A DNA stretch of 64,000 nucleotides from Plesiomonas sp051652165 (GTDB taxonomy: Bacteria > Pseudomonadota > Gammaproteobacteria > Enterobacterales > CAMTGL01): NCBI RefSeq assembly GCF_051652165.1, contig NZ_JBOFTR010000015.1, positions 124,001 through 188,000 on the forward strand, given 5' to 3'. The notes under the pieces were generated by a model that did no database searches, was not told the DNA's origin, and was given only the letters and a program-made list of their open reading frames with translations. Positions 40,888 to 50,829 of this stretch are shown here, piece after piece. Within the stretch, counting starts at the first letter, position 1. Every line of letters begins with the position of its first letter. The translations under genes and the position numbers were made by a program.

Positions 40888-42252
40888 CTATGCAGAGCGT
40901 TGTTCAAGTGCTGCCAGTAGCTTTTGGTGAATCCCACCAAAACTGCCATTACTCATCACCAAAATATAGTCACCTTTTTTGGCTGTACGCATGATCATGG
41001 CCACTAACGTATCGACATCTGCTGCCCAATGTGCAGGCTGTACACAGGCTTCTGCTACCTCAGTCACCATCCAAGGGATATTGGAAGGTTGCAGTAAGAA
41101 CACTTCATCGGCACGCCCTAAAGCAGGGGCTAAATCTTGTTTTTGTACACCCAGTTTCATGGTGTTAGAGCGCGGTTCAAGCACAGCTAAAATACGGGCT
41201 GTACCACCAATTTTAGCGCGCAGTGCGGATAAAGTGGCGGTAATGGCTGTGGGGTGATGGGCAAAATCATCGTAAACAGTAATGTCAGAGACACAACCTT
41301 TGAGCTCTAAACGGCGGCGTGCATTGATAAACTGGCTTAATGCAGCACAAGCATAAGCAGGCTCAACCCCAATATGGCGAGCTGCAGCAATCGCCATCAG
41401 GCCATTATGCATATTATGCTCACCTACCAAGCCCCAATGCACTTCGCCAACATACTGTTGATCAAGCTGAACACTAAATTGTGCGGCATCATGGCTGAGT
41501 TTTTCAGCTCTCCACTCACCGTTTTCACCGGCACTTTCAACTTCACTCCAGCAGCCCATATTCAGTACTGCTTTTATGTTGTTATCATGCTGTGGCACGA
41601 TCAGTTTGCCGTTATTGGGTACAATTCGCACTAAATGGTGGAACTGTTTTTGAATTGCGTGCAAATCATCAAAGATATCAGCATGATCAAATTCAAGATT
41701 ATTGAGAATTAACGTGCGCGGGCTGTAATGTAGAAATTTCGAACGTTTATCAAAAAAAGCACAATCATATTCATCGGCTTCTATCACGAAAAATGGGCTA
41801 TTGCCCAGCCGAGCAGATACATCAAAATTACCCGGCACACCGCCAATTAAAAATCCAGGCTCATAGCCACAGTGTTCTAAAATCCACGTTAACATGCCTG
41901 CTGTGGTGGTTTTCCCATGTGTACCTGCAACGGCCAGTACCCAGCGATCACCAAGCAGATGATCATGTAACCACTGCGGGCCGGAGGTGTAAGGCAGATT
42001 GTTTGCCAGCACATATTCAACGCATGGATTACCACGCGACATGGCGTTGCCAATCACCACGCAATCAGGTTGTGGGGTTAATTGTACGGGGTCGAATCCT
42101 TGAATAATATCAATGCCTTGCTCTTGCAATAATGTGCTCATGGGCGGATAGACATTATTATCCGAACCGGTCACAGTGTGCCCTTGTGCACGTGCCAATA
42201 GAGCTAATCCGCCCATAAATGTGCCACAAATGCCTAGAATATGAATATGCAT
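40888..42252 (-). CDS. mpl: UDP-MurNAc:L-Ala-D-Glu-meso-DAP ligase Mpl
   Basis: Mpl ligates the recycled murein tripeptide directly to UDP-N-acetylmuramic acid, returning it to peptidoglycan synthesis. The 454-residue protein (457 in E. coli) has the Mur-ligase layout: an N-terminal ILGICGTFMGGLALLA UDP-binding motif, the ATP-binding GTHGKTTTAGML, the EADEYDCAFFDKRSKF segment specific to Mpl, and DDFAHHPTA in the C-terminal domain. It is divergent from fbp. Confidence 0.96.
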   Translation of the reverse strand: MHIHILGICGTFMGGLALLARAQGHTVTGSDNNVYPPMSTLLQEQGIDIIQGFDPVQLTPQPDCVVIGNAMSRGNPCVEYVLANNLPYTSGPQWLHDHLLGDRWVLAVAGTHGKTTTAGMLTWILEHCGYEPGFLIGGVPGNFDVSARLGNSPFFVIEADEYDCAFFDKRSKFLHYSPRTLILNNLEFDHADIFDDLHAIQKQFHHLVRIVPNNGKLIVPQHDNNIKAVLNMGCWSEVESAGENGEWRAEKLSHDAAQFSVQLDQQYVGEVHWGLVGEHNMHNGLMAIAAARHIGVEPAYACAALSQFINARRRLELKGCVSDITVYDDFAHHPTAITATLSALRAKIGGTARILAVLEPRSNTMKLGVQKQDLAPALGRADEVFLLQPSNIPWMVTEVAEACVQPAHWAADVDTLVAMIMRTAKKGDYILVMSNGSFGGIHQKLLAALEQRSA

Positions 42253-42470
42253 AGCTCGCTGTTCTCACTTTTATCATTTATCGTGCATTCTACTCTTGTC
42301 TGCAAACGAGAGGAAATCATGCTATCAAAGCGCAGAAATGTTCAACAGTGCAGGATATTTTTTATCATTATCGCTAAAATTGTGAACAGATACGCAAACG
42401 TTTGGTTTTAATACCTGCAAGCGATATCACTGTATACCTACTCACATGATAAATAATCAGGAAGATGACA

Positions 42471-43478
42471 ATGAAAACACTTGGCGAATTTATCGTCGAG
42501 AAACAGCAGGATTTTCCCCATGCAACGGGAGAGCTGACTTCTCTGCTGGCCGCAATCAAACTGGCCGCAAAAATTATTCATCGTGATATTAATAAAGCCG
42601 GTTTGGTGGATATTTTAGGGGCAAATGGCCTTGCTAATGTGCAAGGTGAAAGCCAGATGAAGCTGGATGTTTATGCCAATGATAAGTTGAAAGCGGCATT
42701 ACAAGCACGCGGAGAGGTGGCCGGTATTGCCTCAGAAGAGGAGGACGATATTGTCATTTTTGAAGGTGATCGCGGTTGTCATGCTAAATATGTGGTGTTG
42801 ATGGATCCACTCGATGGCTCATCCAACATTGATGTGAATGTGTCAGTTGGAACAATATTTTCAATCTATCGCCGCATTACACCTGTAGGAACACCGGTAA
42901 CACGCAAAGATTTCTTGCAACCGGGTCATCAACAGGTAGCCGCTGGTTATGTGGTATATGGTTCATCAACCATGTTGGTGTATACCACTGGCCGTGGCGT
43001 ACACGGTTTTACTTATGACCCGAGTTTGGGTGTTTTTTGTCTATCGCACGAAAATATTCGTATTCCGCAACATGGGGTGATTTATTCCATTAATGAAGGC
43101 AATTACATCAAATTTCCACAAGGTGTAAAAAAATACATTAAGTATTGTCAGGATCACGACACTGCCAGTAAGCGCCCCTATACCTCGCGTTATATTGGCT
43201 CACTAGTAGCAGATTTTCACCGCAATATGCTCAAAGGCGGGATCTATATCTACCCAAGCACAGCAAATAGCCCAAAAGGGAAATTACGTTTGTTATACGA
43301 GTGCAACCCAATGGCTTTTTTAGCCGAGCAAGCGGGAGGCCGTGCAAGTGATGGTACGCACCGCATTTTAGATATTATTCCTAGTGAGCTACATCAGCGT
43401 GTGCCTTTTTTTGTTGGCTCGCAGGCAATGATGGATGATGCCGAGCGTTTTATGCGTGAACACGCTGAGAATACATAA
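42471..43478 (+). CDS. fbp: Fructose-1,6-bisphosphatase class I
   Basis: Fbp removes the 1-phosphate of fructose 1,6-bisphosphate in gluconeogenesis. Two ATGs lie close together (42465 and 42471); AGGAAG is directly against the first and six bases from the second, so I choose 42471, giving 335 residues (332 in E. coli). The metal-binding motif [19 protein letters not shown] and EEEDD before it mark the family. The substrate loop appears at [20 protein letters not shown]. It is followed by ppa on the same strand. Confidence 0.96.
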   Translation: MKTLGEFIVEKQQDFPHATGELTSLLAAIKLAAKIIHRDINKAGLVDILGANGLANVQGESQMKLDVYANDKLKAALQARGEVAGIASEEEDDIVIFEGDRGCHAKYVVLMDPLDGSSNIDVNVSVGTIFSIYRRITPVGTPVTRKDFLQPGHQQVAAGYVVYGSSTMLVYTTGRGVHGFTYDPSLGVFCLSHENIRIPQHGVIYSINEGNYIKFPQGVKKYIKYCQDHDTASKRPYTSRYIGSLVADFHRNMLKGGIYIYPSTANSPKGKLRLLYECNPMAFLAEQAGGRASDGTHRILDIIPSELHQRVPFFVGSQAMMDDAERFMREHAENT

Positions 43479-43570
43479 GCTAATTGCGCTGCATTTTTCA
43501 TCTTTTTATTTTAATCGAGATCGTTATACTCGTTGCGTTAACCACAATCTCTTTCAACAAGGAATTTGAC

Positions 43571-44101
43571 ATGAGCTTAAGCAAAGTACCAGCAGGAAAA
43601 AACTTGCCTGATGATCTCTACGTTGTGATTGAAATTCCGGCAAATGCTGATCCTATTAAATATGAAGTCGATAAAGAGTCTGGTGCTATTTTTGTTGACC
43701 GCTTTATGTCAACGCCAATGTTCTACCCGTGTAATTACGGCTATGTAAACCATACGCTGTCGCTCGATGGTGATCCGGTTGATGTTCTTGTCCCAACACC
43801 TTATCCACTGCTGCCTGGCTCGGTGATCCGTTGCCGACCTGTGGGTGTTTTGAAGATGACTGATGAGTCTGGTGAAGATGCCAAAGTTGTAGCGGTACCG
43901 CACAGTAAACTGAGCAAGCAGTATGAGCATGTGCAAGATATTGGTGATTTGCCTGAGTTATTACGTGCTCAGATCACCCATTTTTTTGAGCGTTATAAAG
44001 AGCTAGAGTCAGGTAAGTGGGTCAAAGTAGAAGGTTGGGAAGGTGTTGAGGCTGCCAAAGCTGAAATTCTCTCTTCATTTGAGCGTGCAAAAAAGGCGTA
44101 A
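43571..44101 (+). CDS. ppa: Inorganic pyrophosphatase, family I
   Basis: Ppa hydrolyses pyrophosphate and so drives biosynthetic reactions forward. With ATG 43571 (AAGGA upstream) it has 176 residues, the E. coli length. The catalytic signature [12 protein letters not shown] provides the three Mg-binding aspartates, and FYPCNYGYV and [10 protein letters not shown] are also conserved. A DHH-type pyrophosphatase is encoded at 8906-9811, so the genome holds both families. Confidence 0.97.
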   Translation: MSLSKVPAGKNLPDDLYVVIEIPANADPIKYEVDKESGAIFVDRFMSTPMFYPCNYGYVNHTLSLDGDPVDVLVPTPYPLLPGSVIRCRPVGVLKMTDESGEDAKVVAVPHSKLSKQYEHVQDIGDLPELLRAQITHFFERYKELESGKWVKVEGWEGVEAAKAEILSSFERAKKA

Positions 44102-44171
44102 TGCTTATTGATTCGTGATCTATCACTGAATAAGTACTGACGGTCTTACTGATATTAAGATCATTATTATG

Positions 44172-44205
44172 AAACACACCGCTCAATGAGCGGTGTGTTT
44201 TCGTT
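44172..44205. terminator. Bidirectional terminator between ppa and tamB
   Basis: AAACACACCGCTC pairs perfectly over 13 bp with GAGCGGTGTGTTT around an AAT loop, followed by more Ts. It lies between convergent genes. Confidence 0.88.
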
Positions 44206-44259
44206 TTCAAGTTATCATGAAAATACTATTTTACGGTGCTGATTCACCCTTTATCTGGT

Positions 44260-47200
44260 TTAAAACTCAAACTGATAAAGAATATCAAATGCCTGATTCA
44301 AGCCTGAAATTGCTTGTAAATACAGACTTGGCATTAAGCGATAACGCAATGTAAGTTCAGCTAATGAGTCAAAAATACCCACACCATATTTCACCTGTAG
44401 CCCCGGCAGAATATAACCACTCACCACCACTTGTGAGTTATCGCCAGCACCTTGTGTATCTAGAGAGAGATCACTAATACCAAATGCTTGGCCAATCTGC
44501 CCAACTAACTGGCTACCTTGTGATAAGCCAATGCCAATCAATGCTGAGGTCATCGCTCCGCTATCACCATCACCGTTATCCAACGGCTCTCCACGCAACA
44601 AGTATGAAAGTGCTTCTGCTTGTGACATGGCAGGCTCAGAGAAAATCGTCAATACAGGGCTATCAGCCAAGCCCGTAATACGTAAGCCTGCAACCACGTT
44701 ATTTTGTACCGACTCAGGGTTACGGATAGCTTCAATATTAAGCATCGGCTGTTCTGGTGGGCCAACAAACAATAAGAGCCCTTTTCGAATCAGTAAATCT
44801 TGTCCAAATGAGTGATAACGGCCATCTGCCAGATAGACTGTGCCACGAATCGCCGGCCCCTGTGCATTTTGCAATACATGTAAATTACCATGCAAACGAG
44901 CCTTTAGACCAAATGCATCTAAACGAATGTCATCGCCTAAACGGATCATCAGATCTGTTTTTATTGCAGCACCAGGGTTAGTTTTTTCTACTGGCTGTAG
45001 TTTATTATTCAGTATGACCAAATCTGATGAGCTGTCTACCGCACTCTCTGGCAAGCTATCTACTTTAATGCGAGCCCACGGGATTTGTACTGAGCCAGTT
45101 AGCTCAATTTGTGTTGGTGAGGCACTAAAGGTGAGATCAGGCGTGACATCTAATCGCACCATCGGAGGCAGAGCAACCCGCAGACGGTTTGCATTGGCTT
45201 TGACCTGCGCACTCCACTGATCAGGTTTTTGCCAGTTAGCTTCACCACTTAAATTAAGTACACTCTCAGGTGTTTTTAATGCTCCTGACAGCGTTGAACT
45301 TGTACCTAAAAAACGAAGGGTTAAATTACCACCGGTAATATCGACAGGTAACCATGCACCTGTTAGCTCTGGCGCATTGAGGCTCAGATCACCACGCAAT
45401 AATGGCTTTAAGAGTGAGCCGCCAAGTTGCAAGTTTGCGTTAATATCACCTTGTGCTTTTTCGCTTTTCTCTAGCATCGGTGAAAGCATACCTAAAGAAA
45501 GCTGATTGATTTTGATGCTGCCACCTAATTGGCGACTGCCCGCAAGATCATTGATCTCAATACGGTTATCTAAGCTACCATTCCCTTTAATTTGAATTTG
45601 ATTGGTCAGAAGCAAACGCCCTTTATCAATATTCAGATTCAGAGCCAGTGTACTCAAATCTATCGGTAGGCGACGGCCCATTAACCACTGAACAAAAGCA
45701 ATATCGTTACTATTGATACTCGCTTTGACTGTAGGCGTTGCTTCTCCTGCACGCCAGCGGATCTCACTTTGCCCCTGTAATTGCCCTTTTAAACGCATTT
45801 GGTCGCCTAAAAAAGGTTTAAGCATTGCTAAATCAAAACGACGTAAAGCAATTTGTGCCTGCCCACTCGCACCGACTGTTGCCGTTTGTGGTAAACAGAT
45901 TTCCGCGTTAGGATTCGTTAAACATAAAGGGCTAATCGTCAGTTGTTGTTGGCTATTTTTATATACCAATGTAACAGGTGCTTGCAGTGCCCACGGGCCA
46001 ATCGGTGTTTGTGCCTCGGTTTGGCTCAGTGTACCTTTCCAACTCATATTGTTACGATCAAAGCTGCCGTTTAACCGTAATCCGGCTGAAACGGGCTTAC
46101 CTTGCATGGCAAAACGTAACTGATGTTGACGCTCATCACCTGTAGCGGTCAGTGTCAGTGTATTAACAGATAAATCTCCTTTTATCATGTTCTGTAAACT
46201 GATCTCGACATTGCCTTTAATCTGCTGATGAGAGTCTACTTTACCTTTAGCTTGTAAGCGGGCAATTTGCAGATCTTGCCAACGTAAACGGGTTGCCGTG
46301 AGATCGATATCTGCATTGGGTGTCATGAGCGCCCCTCGTAGCTGTATCCGACCTTTTACCTGCCCACCCAACGCAGGTAAAATGCCATCTAAGCGTGGCG
46401 CATTGATCTCTGTGTCTAAGTTCCAGTTTTTATCAATAACCCCTTTTGCTAGAAGGTTATTTCCCCCAACATTCAGTTTTAGGGTCGAAATATTCCATTT
46501 CCCTGTACTGCGACCACTCACTACAGCTTGTAAATCCAAGGGTTTTTTCAGTGCTTGCCCTTTGATGTTAAAAATAGGCACATCAATAGCCCATGCTTGG
46601 CTTTGTAATTCACCTTTTGTACTCACATGACCATTGAGCTGTGCTGGATAAGCTGGCCACTGTTTAGTAGTATTCAATGCATTAAGATAGAGATCGGCGC
46701 GCCATTTTAGTAATTTTGTCCATGCCAACGAGCCTTTTAATTGTGCATTGCCCCCTAGTGTATCAAGACGTAAATGTTGAACAACCACATGGGTCAGATC
46801 GCCTTGTGCTACTAAACCGATTTTACTCGCGGGCAAATCAGTACCATTGACAGCTACATTCACCTTTACCTGATAGTCTTTAGCACTTCCAGTCAGTTTC
46901 AAGGCTAAATTTTGCACACTATAATCTGCTGTGCCGGTTAATGGCCATGCGAGTCGCTTACTCTCTACTGAGAGTTGTAAAGGTAGACCCGCTGTAGCCA
47001 ATTCGGTATGTAAAGATGCTTGGGCTTGTACATCACCACGCAGGGCTAATGCTATATTGAGCTGTTTATAGAGTGCACCACTCACCGTAAGTTGTACTTG
47101 CTGTTTTTTCAAAGGCGCAATGGCAAGATTTGCGTTCAGGGCTAACTGGAGAGGAAATGCTTTTGCCAGATTCATTGTACCTGACAATGAGGCATGGCCT

Positions 47201-48132
47201 TGCGGCAAGGTCACTTGTAAAGTTTGAATCGTTACTTTGTTATCAACGCTATGTGCGCTTAAAAGCAAATCATCAATACGTTGTGGTGTTCCTGTATCAA
47301 TCAACGTCTGTTTTGCGTGGATCTGCTCGATAGTCAGATCAACAGGTAAGGTGATAACAGGTAACGTTGGTAATAGCGGTTTTGCAAACAAGTCTGTCAG
47401 TTGTTGCGCAATATCCTCTGAGACTGGTGGTGGCGTTTTATCCGTCGCCTTCATCGTTTTACTAGCAACATGCTTTTGAGCTGTATGCTTTTCTACTGCA
47501 TGATCAGGTGTCATGGCATTGTTCGCTGTTATCGCCAAATTTGCACTTGTCGCCAAAGGGCTTGCAGTTGGTATGTCTGCAACGGCTGAAACAGTTTTAA
47601 CATGCAGACCATTAAATTCTGTCGGTTTCAAGGTCACTAACTGCTCACGCCAGTGCGCAGCACTGGTAAAGTGCGCCAGTGAAATTTGCGTATTATCAAC
47701 AGAGACGTTGATATTATCGAGCTGCAACAGTTGCAAACCCAATGGATATGGCGTTGAAATGCGGGTTAATGGCGTGGATTTTGAGGGTGCAGATGCAGGT
47801 AACAATGCCGTATTAATGGCAACATTCACATTGTTTACTGTGAACTGACGAATACAAACCTCGCTGCGGCGTAAACAGCGCAAATCCAATTGTAATACAA
47901 TATCGCCGACAGCCACATCTACACCAGGCATACGGTATTCTACCCCTTGCAAGTGAATACCACGTGACCAATTACCCGATGCGACTTGAATATCTAATCC
48001 AGGAACCCAACGAGCGGCGCTATGAAATACAACTCGTAATCCAGATTCCGTGCCCAGTAAACCAACCAATATAGCAATCAGCAAAAATAGGGTAATTAAA
48101 AAGCCAATACTTAATTTTTTTAATGCACTCAT
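44260..48132 (-). CDS. tamB: Translocation and assembly module / lipid-transfer protein TamB
   Basis: TamB is an AsmA-like inner-membrane-anchored protein that spans the periplasm as a hydrophobic beta-groove. It pairs with TamA and takes part in phospholipid transport to the outer membrane. The protein has 1290 residues (1259 in E. coli). A single N-terminal helix (IGFLITLFLLIAILVGLLGTE) leads into long repetitive beta-strand sequence, and the conserved TamB (DUF490) domain fills about the last 350 residues, ending IYQFEF. An Ala/Thr/Lys-rich, low-complexity stretch at about 185-245 looks like an insertion. Its ATG overlaps the tamA stop (ATGA). Confidence 0.95.
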   Translation of the reverse strand: MSALKKLSIGFLITLFLLIAILVGLLGTESGLRVVFHSAARWVPGLDIQVASGNWSRGIHLQGVEYRMPGVDVAVGDIVLQLDLRCLRRSEVCIRQFTVNNVNVAINTALLPASAPSKSTPLTRISTPYPLGLQLLQLDNINVSVDNTQISLAHFTSAAHWREQLVTLKPTEFNGLHVKTVSAVADIPTASPLATSANLAITANNAMTPDHAVEKHTAQKHVASKTMKATDKTPPPVSEDIAQQLTDLFAKPLLPTLPVITLPVDLTIEQIHAKQTLIDTGTPQRIDDLLLSAHSVDNKVTIQTLQVTLPQGHASLSGTMNLAKAFPLQLALNANLAIAPLKKQQVQLTVSGALYKQLNIALALRGDVQAQASLHTELATAGLPLQLSVESKRLAWPLTGTADYSVQNLALKLTGSAKDYQVKVNVAVNGTDLPASKIGLVAQGDLTHVVVQHLRLDTLGGNAQLKGSLAWTKLLKWRADLYLNALNTTKQWPAYPAQLNGHVSTKGELQSQAWAIDVPIFNIKGQALKKPLDLQAVVSGRSTGKWNISTLKLNVGGNNLLAKGVIDKNWNLDTEINAPRLDGILPALGGQVKGRIQLRGALMTPNADIDLTATRLRWQDLQIARLQAKGKVDSHQQIKGNVEISLQNMIKGDLSVNTLTLTATGDERQHQLRFAMQGKPVSAGLRLNGSFDRNNMSWKGTLSQTEAQTPIGPWALQAPVTLVYKNSQQQLTISPLCLTNPNAEICLPQTATVGASGQAQIALRRFDLAMLKPFLGDQMRLKGQLQGQSEIRWRAGEATPTVKASINSNDIAFVQWLMGRRLPIDLSTLALNLNIDKGRLLLTNQIQIKGNGSLDNRIEINDLAGSRQLGGSIKINQLSLGMLSPMLEKSEKAQGDINANLQLGGSLLKPLLRGDLSLNAPELTGAWLPVDITGGNLTLRFLGTSSTLSGALKTPESVLNLSGEANWQKPDQWSAQVKANANRLRVALPPMVRLDVTPDLTFSASPTQIELTGSVQIPWARIKVDSLPESAVDSSSDLVILNNKLQPVEKTNPGAAIKTDLMIRLGDDIRLDAFGLKARLHGNLHVLQNAQGPAIRGTVYLADGRYHSFGQDLLIRKGLLLFVGPPEQPMLNIEAIRNPESVQNNVVAGLRITGLADSPVLTIFSEPAMSQAEALSYLLRGEPLDNGDGDSGAMTSALIGIGLSQGSQLVGQIGQAFGISDLSLDTQGAGDNSQVVVSGYILPGLQVKYGVGIFDSLAELTLRYRLMPSLYLQAISGLNQAFDILYQFEF

Positions 48133-49856
48133 AACTCTGGCCCCAGAGAAATATAGAACTGTACGCCGGAGCTCCCTTTAGCAAGGGGATGTGCAATATC
48201 AATACGCACCGGGCCAAGTGGTGATCCCCAACGAACACCGACACCTACGCCCGATTTGAGCTCATCATGGCTAAATTTATTCGTCGCAAAACCGGTATCG
48301 TAAAAAACTGCGCCCCACCAATTACCACTGACATTATATTGATACTCAAATGATCCGGTGGCCATTCTTGATGCCCCGGTTAGTTTTCCGTTGCTATCAA
48401 CAGGCGAGATAGATTCATACCGATAACCACGAATGCTGCGATCACCACCGGCAAAAAAGCGTAAAGAGGGGGGGACTTTATCAAAATCGCTACTCTCTAA
48501 CCAACCAGCTTCAAAACGAGAGACAAAACGATGCTTATTCGCATAAGTTCGGATCCACGTGCTGCGGCCACGGAGTTGCAACATATCAATATCGGATAAC
48601 CATGCAGTGTTGGCATAGTAAATACCAAAAATCTGTGAGTCTCCCCAATATGGCATTAAGCCACCGCGTGAGCGTGTACGGGCAAACTGCACACCAGGAT
48701 AGAGCAAGAAGGTATCAGCCTGCTGTAAGCCCTGCTTAAAACTGCTGTAACTGGCATTTAAGGTCAGTGTGTGTTGCCAACCTGAAGAGACATTCCAATA
48801 TGATCCGATACTGGTCGAAATAGACCGATCGAGCGTGTCATTATTGTCTTTTGAATCAATTTTACTGTTGAAGGTGTAGAATTTCTCTAGCGGATTATCA
48901 CGCGTAGGAACGCGATAACCAAACTCCAGTGTTTGTTCGAGGTGTGATAACCCCATTTTTGTTTCAGAGCTATGCCCCAGTTTATTAATCCAAGGTTTAT
49001 TCCACGTGACATTTGTTCTTGGCCCAACATCTGTAGCATACCCTAAACTAAACTCCACTTTATTAGGCGCACGTGGAGCAACAGTAACCTGTAGGGGGAC
49101 TTCAATACTCTCAGATGTTTTACTAAACAGTGGGTCAATAACAACATTACGAAACCAGTTAGTATCAGAGAGGTTTTGGTTCAATTTTGCCAATGTAGCA
49201 GCCAGATAATAATCACCTGGTTTAAAAGGAATGAGTGATGTTAGCCGCGACTCTAAAATTTGTGAGCCACTAAATGTAACCTGACCAAACCGATAACGAC
49301 GACCACTATTCAGGGTAATAACCCAAAAAGCCTCGTGTAATTCAGGCGCAACTTCTAATTTACTGTTGGATACCTGAGCTTTGAAATACCCACGCTCTAA
49401 TGCTAATGAAGTTAGCTGCTTACGGAAAGAGTCAAAATCACTCTGATTTAAAACAGACCCAATTTTAGGTGTCTTTTTCAATAATGCTTGAAATGCAGGG
49501 TCATTCTGCGCATCCCCTAACAACTCAATGGTGATTTTCTTAATTTTAACAGGTTCGCCTGGATTAACTTTCACCACCAACAACGGTTTTGCTGGCGGTT
49601 CACGGCGGACTAAATCAAACTGAATTTCAGGATTGAAATAGCCAAGTGCTTTTAATCCATCTTCAATACCGGTCTTAACCCGCCGTTTAAAACGTGGGCT
49701 GGCAGAAACTTCATCGTCTGTGATCGTTGAAAGGTGTGCACGCACATTACGTTGCAATTCACCACTTAAGCCATTTATTTGTAGTTTTACCGAGGCTTGT
49801 AATGGTAATGATGCAAATAGTAATGTGAGTAATAAATATACAGCTCTTTTTTGCAC
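48129..49856 (-). CDS. tamA: Outer-membrane assembly protein TamA (Omp85 family)
   Basis: TamA is the outer-membrane partner of TamB. I choose the GTG at 49856, with GAGG five bases upstream, because it yields a proper signal peptide (YLLLTLLFASLPLQASV) and 575 residues, against 577 in E. coli. Three POTRA domains (about 20-260) precede a 16-strand barrel. The barrel carries the Omp85 lid-lock motif RFFAGGDRSIRGYRYE and a C-terminal strand ending GVQFYISLGPEL. ytfP, found downstream of tamB in E. coli, is absent here. Confidence 0.95.
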   Translation of the reverse strand: MQKRAVYLLLTLLFASLPLQASVKLQINGLSGELQRNVRAHLSTITDDEVSASPRFKRRVKTGIEDGLKALGYFNPEIQFDLVRREPPAKPLLVVKVNPGEPVKIKKITIELLGDAQNDPAFQALLKKTPKIGSVLNQSDFDSFRKQLTSLALERGYFKAQVSNSKLEVAPELHEAFWVITLNSGRRYRFGQVTFSGSQILESRLTSLIPFKPGDYYLAATLAKLNQNLSDTNWFRNVVIDPLFSKTSESIEVPLQVTVAPRAPNKVEFSLGYATDVGPRTNVTWNKPWINKLGHSSETKMGLSHLEQTLEFGYRVPTRDNPLEKFYTFNSKIDSKDNNDTLDRSISTSIGSYWNVSSGWQHTLTLNASYSSFKQGLQQADTFLLYPGVQFARTRSRGGLMPYWGDSQIFGIYYANTAWLSDIDMLQLRGRSTWIRTYANKHRFVSRFEAGWLESSDFDKVPPSLRFFAGGDRSIRGYRYESISPVDSNGKLTGASRMATGSFEYQYNVSGNWWGAVFYDTGFATNKFSHDELKSGVGVGVRWGSPLGPVRIDIAHPLAKGSSGVQFYISLGPEL

Positions 49857-49980
49857 AAGCACCTCAACGGAGATCGCGTTGATTAAATTCAAGAAACATG
49901 TTCTTGTTCTATAATAACAGTGATCATAACTATCCATTTAACAGGAATATACAGCGTTGCACAAAAATACAGAGGATTTT

Positions 49981-50622
49981 ATGATAAATTCAGATAAATC
50001 TACTCAAGTTAATATCAGCAATGCATTAAAAGGGCGTGCAACCCCTATTCACCTTAACATACCCCATGCACTATTTGGCATATCAATGCATTCGGCACCC
50101 CCACCTCATACACACACTATTATTATGGCCATGGGCTGCTTTTGGGGAGTAGAGCGCCTATTTTGGCAACAAAAAGGGGTGTGTTATACCGCTGTTGGGT
50201 ATACCGCTGGCTACACGAAAAACCCACATTATGATGAAGTTTGTTCTGGCTTAACGGGCCACACAGAAGCTGTGCTGATCTACTATCAACCTGAACACAT
50301 CCCGTTTGACCGCTTATTACAGCTTTTTTGGGAACACCACGATCCCGCACAAGGTATGCGACAAGGCCATGATCACGGAACACAATACCGCTCTGGCATC
50401 TACACCTTTACCGAAGAACAGACCAAACTTGCAATTTGTAGCCAATATGCTTACCAACATGCTCTGCATCAGAGCGGTGACTTACGCCCAATTACAACCG
50501 AGATTTTACCTGCACAGCCATTTTATTTTGCCGAAGAGTACCATCAGCAATATTTGTTTAAAAATCCGCAGGGATACTGCGGGTTAGCAGGAACAGGAGT
50601 CTGTTTCCCCACGCAAGGTTAA
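49981..50622 (+). CDS. msrA: Peptide-methionine (S)-S-oxide reductase MsrA
   Basis: MsrA repairs the S form of methionine sulfoxide in proteins. Started at ATG 49981 (AGAGG upstream) it has 213 residues (212 in E. coli). The catalytic cysteine lies in AMGCFWGVERLFW, with conserved GYTAGYTKNPHYDEVCSGLTGHTEAV and DHGTQYRSGIY segments. Resolving cysteines lie at the C-terminus in YCGLAGTGVCFP. It is divergent from tamA, as in E. coli. Confidence 0.95.
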   Translation: MINSDKSTQVNISNALKGRATPIHLNIPHALFGISMHSAPPPHTHTIIMAMGCFWGVERLFWQQKGVCYTAVGYTAGYTKNPHYDEVCSGLTGHTEAVLIYYQPEHIPFDRLLQLFWEHHDPAQGMRQGHDHGTQYRSGIYTFTEEQTKLAICSQYAYQHALHQSGDLRPITTEILPAQPFYFAEEYHQQYLFKNPQGYCGLAGTGVCFPTQG

Positions 50623-50829
50623 CAACGACACCTAGCTTCTCAATCAACAGGCAGCTATACTGCTTAAGTTATTTAAGTTGGTTACTTAATCTACAACACG
50701 CAACTGTTGCGCTGCGATCTTATCGTCAGACATCTTCTTGCCGCTATGATCGTAGCGCGTGTAACTTTAATATCGATAACAAAACGCTCTACAATTTGAC
50801 ACCATAATTACTATTAAGGTCTCGTGATA

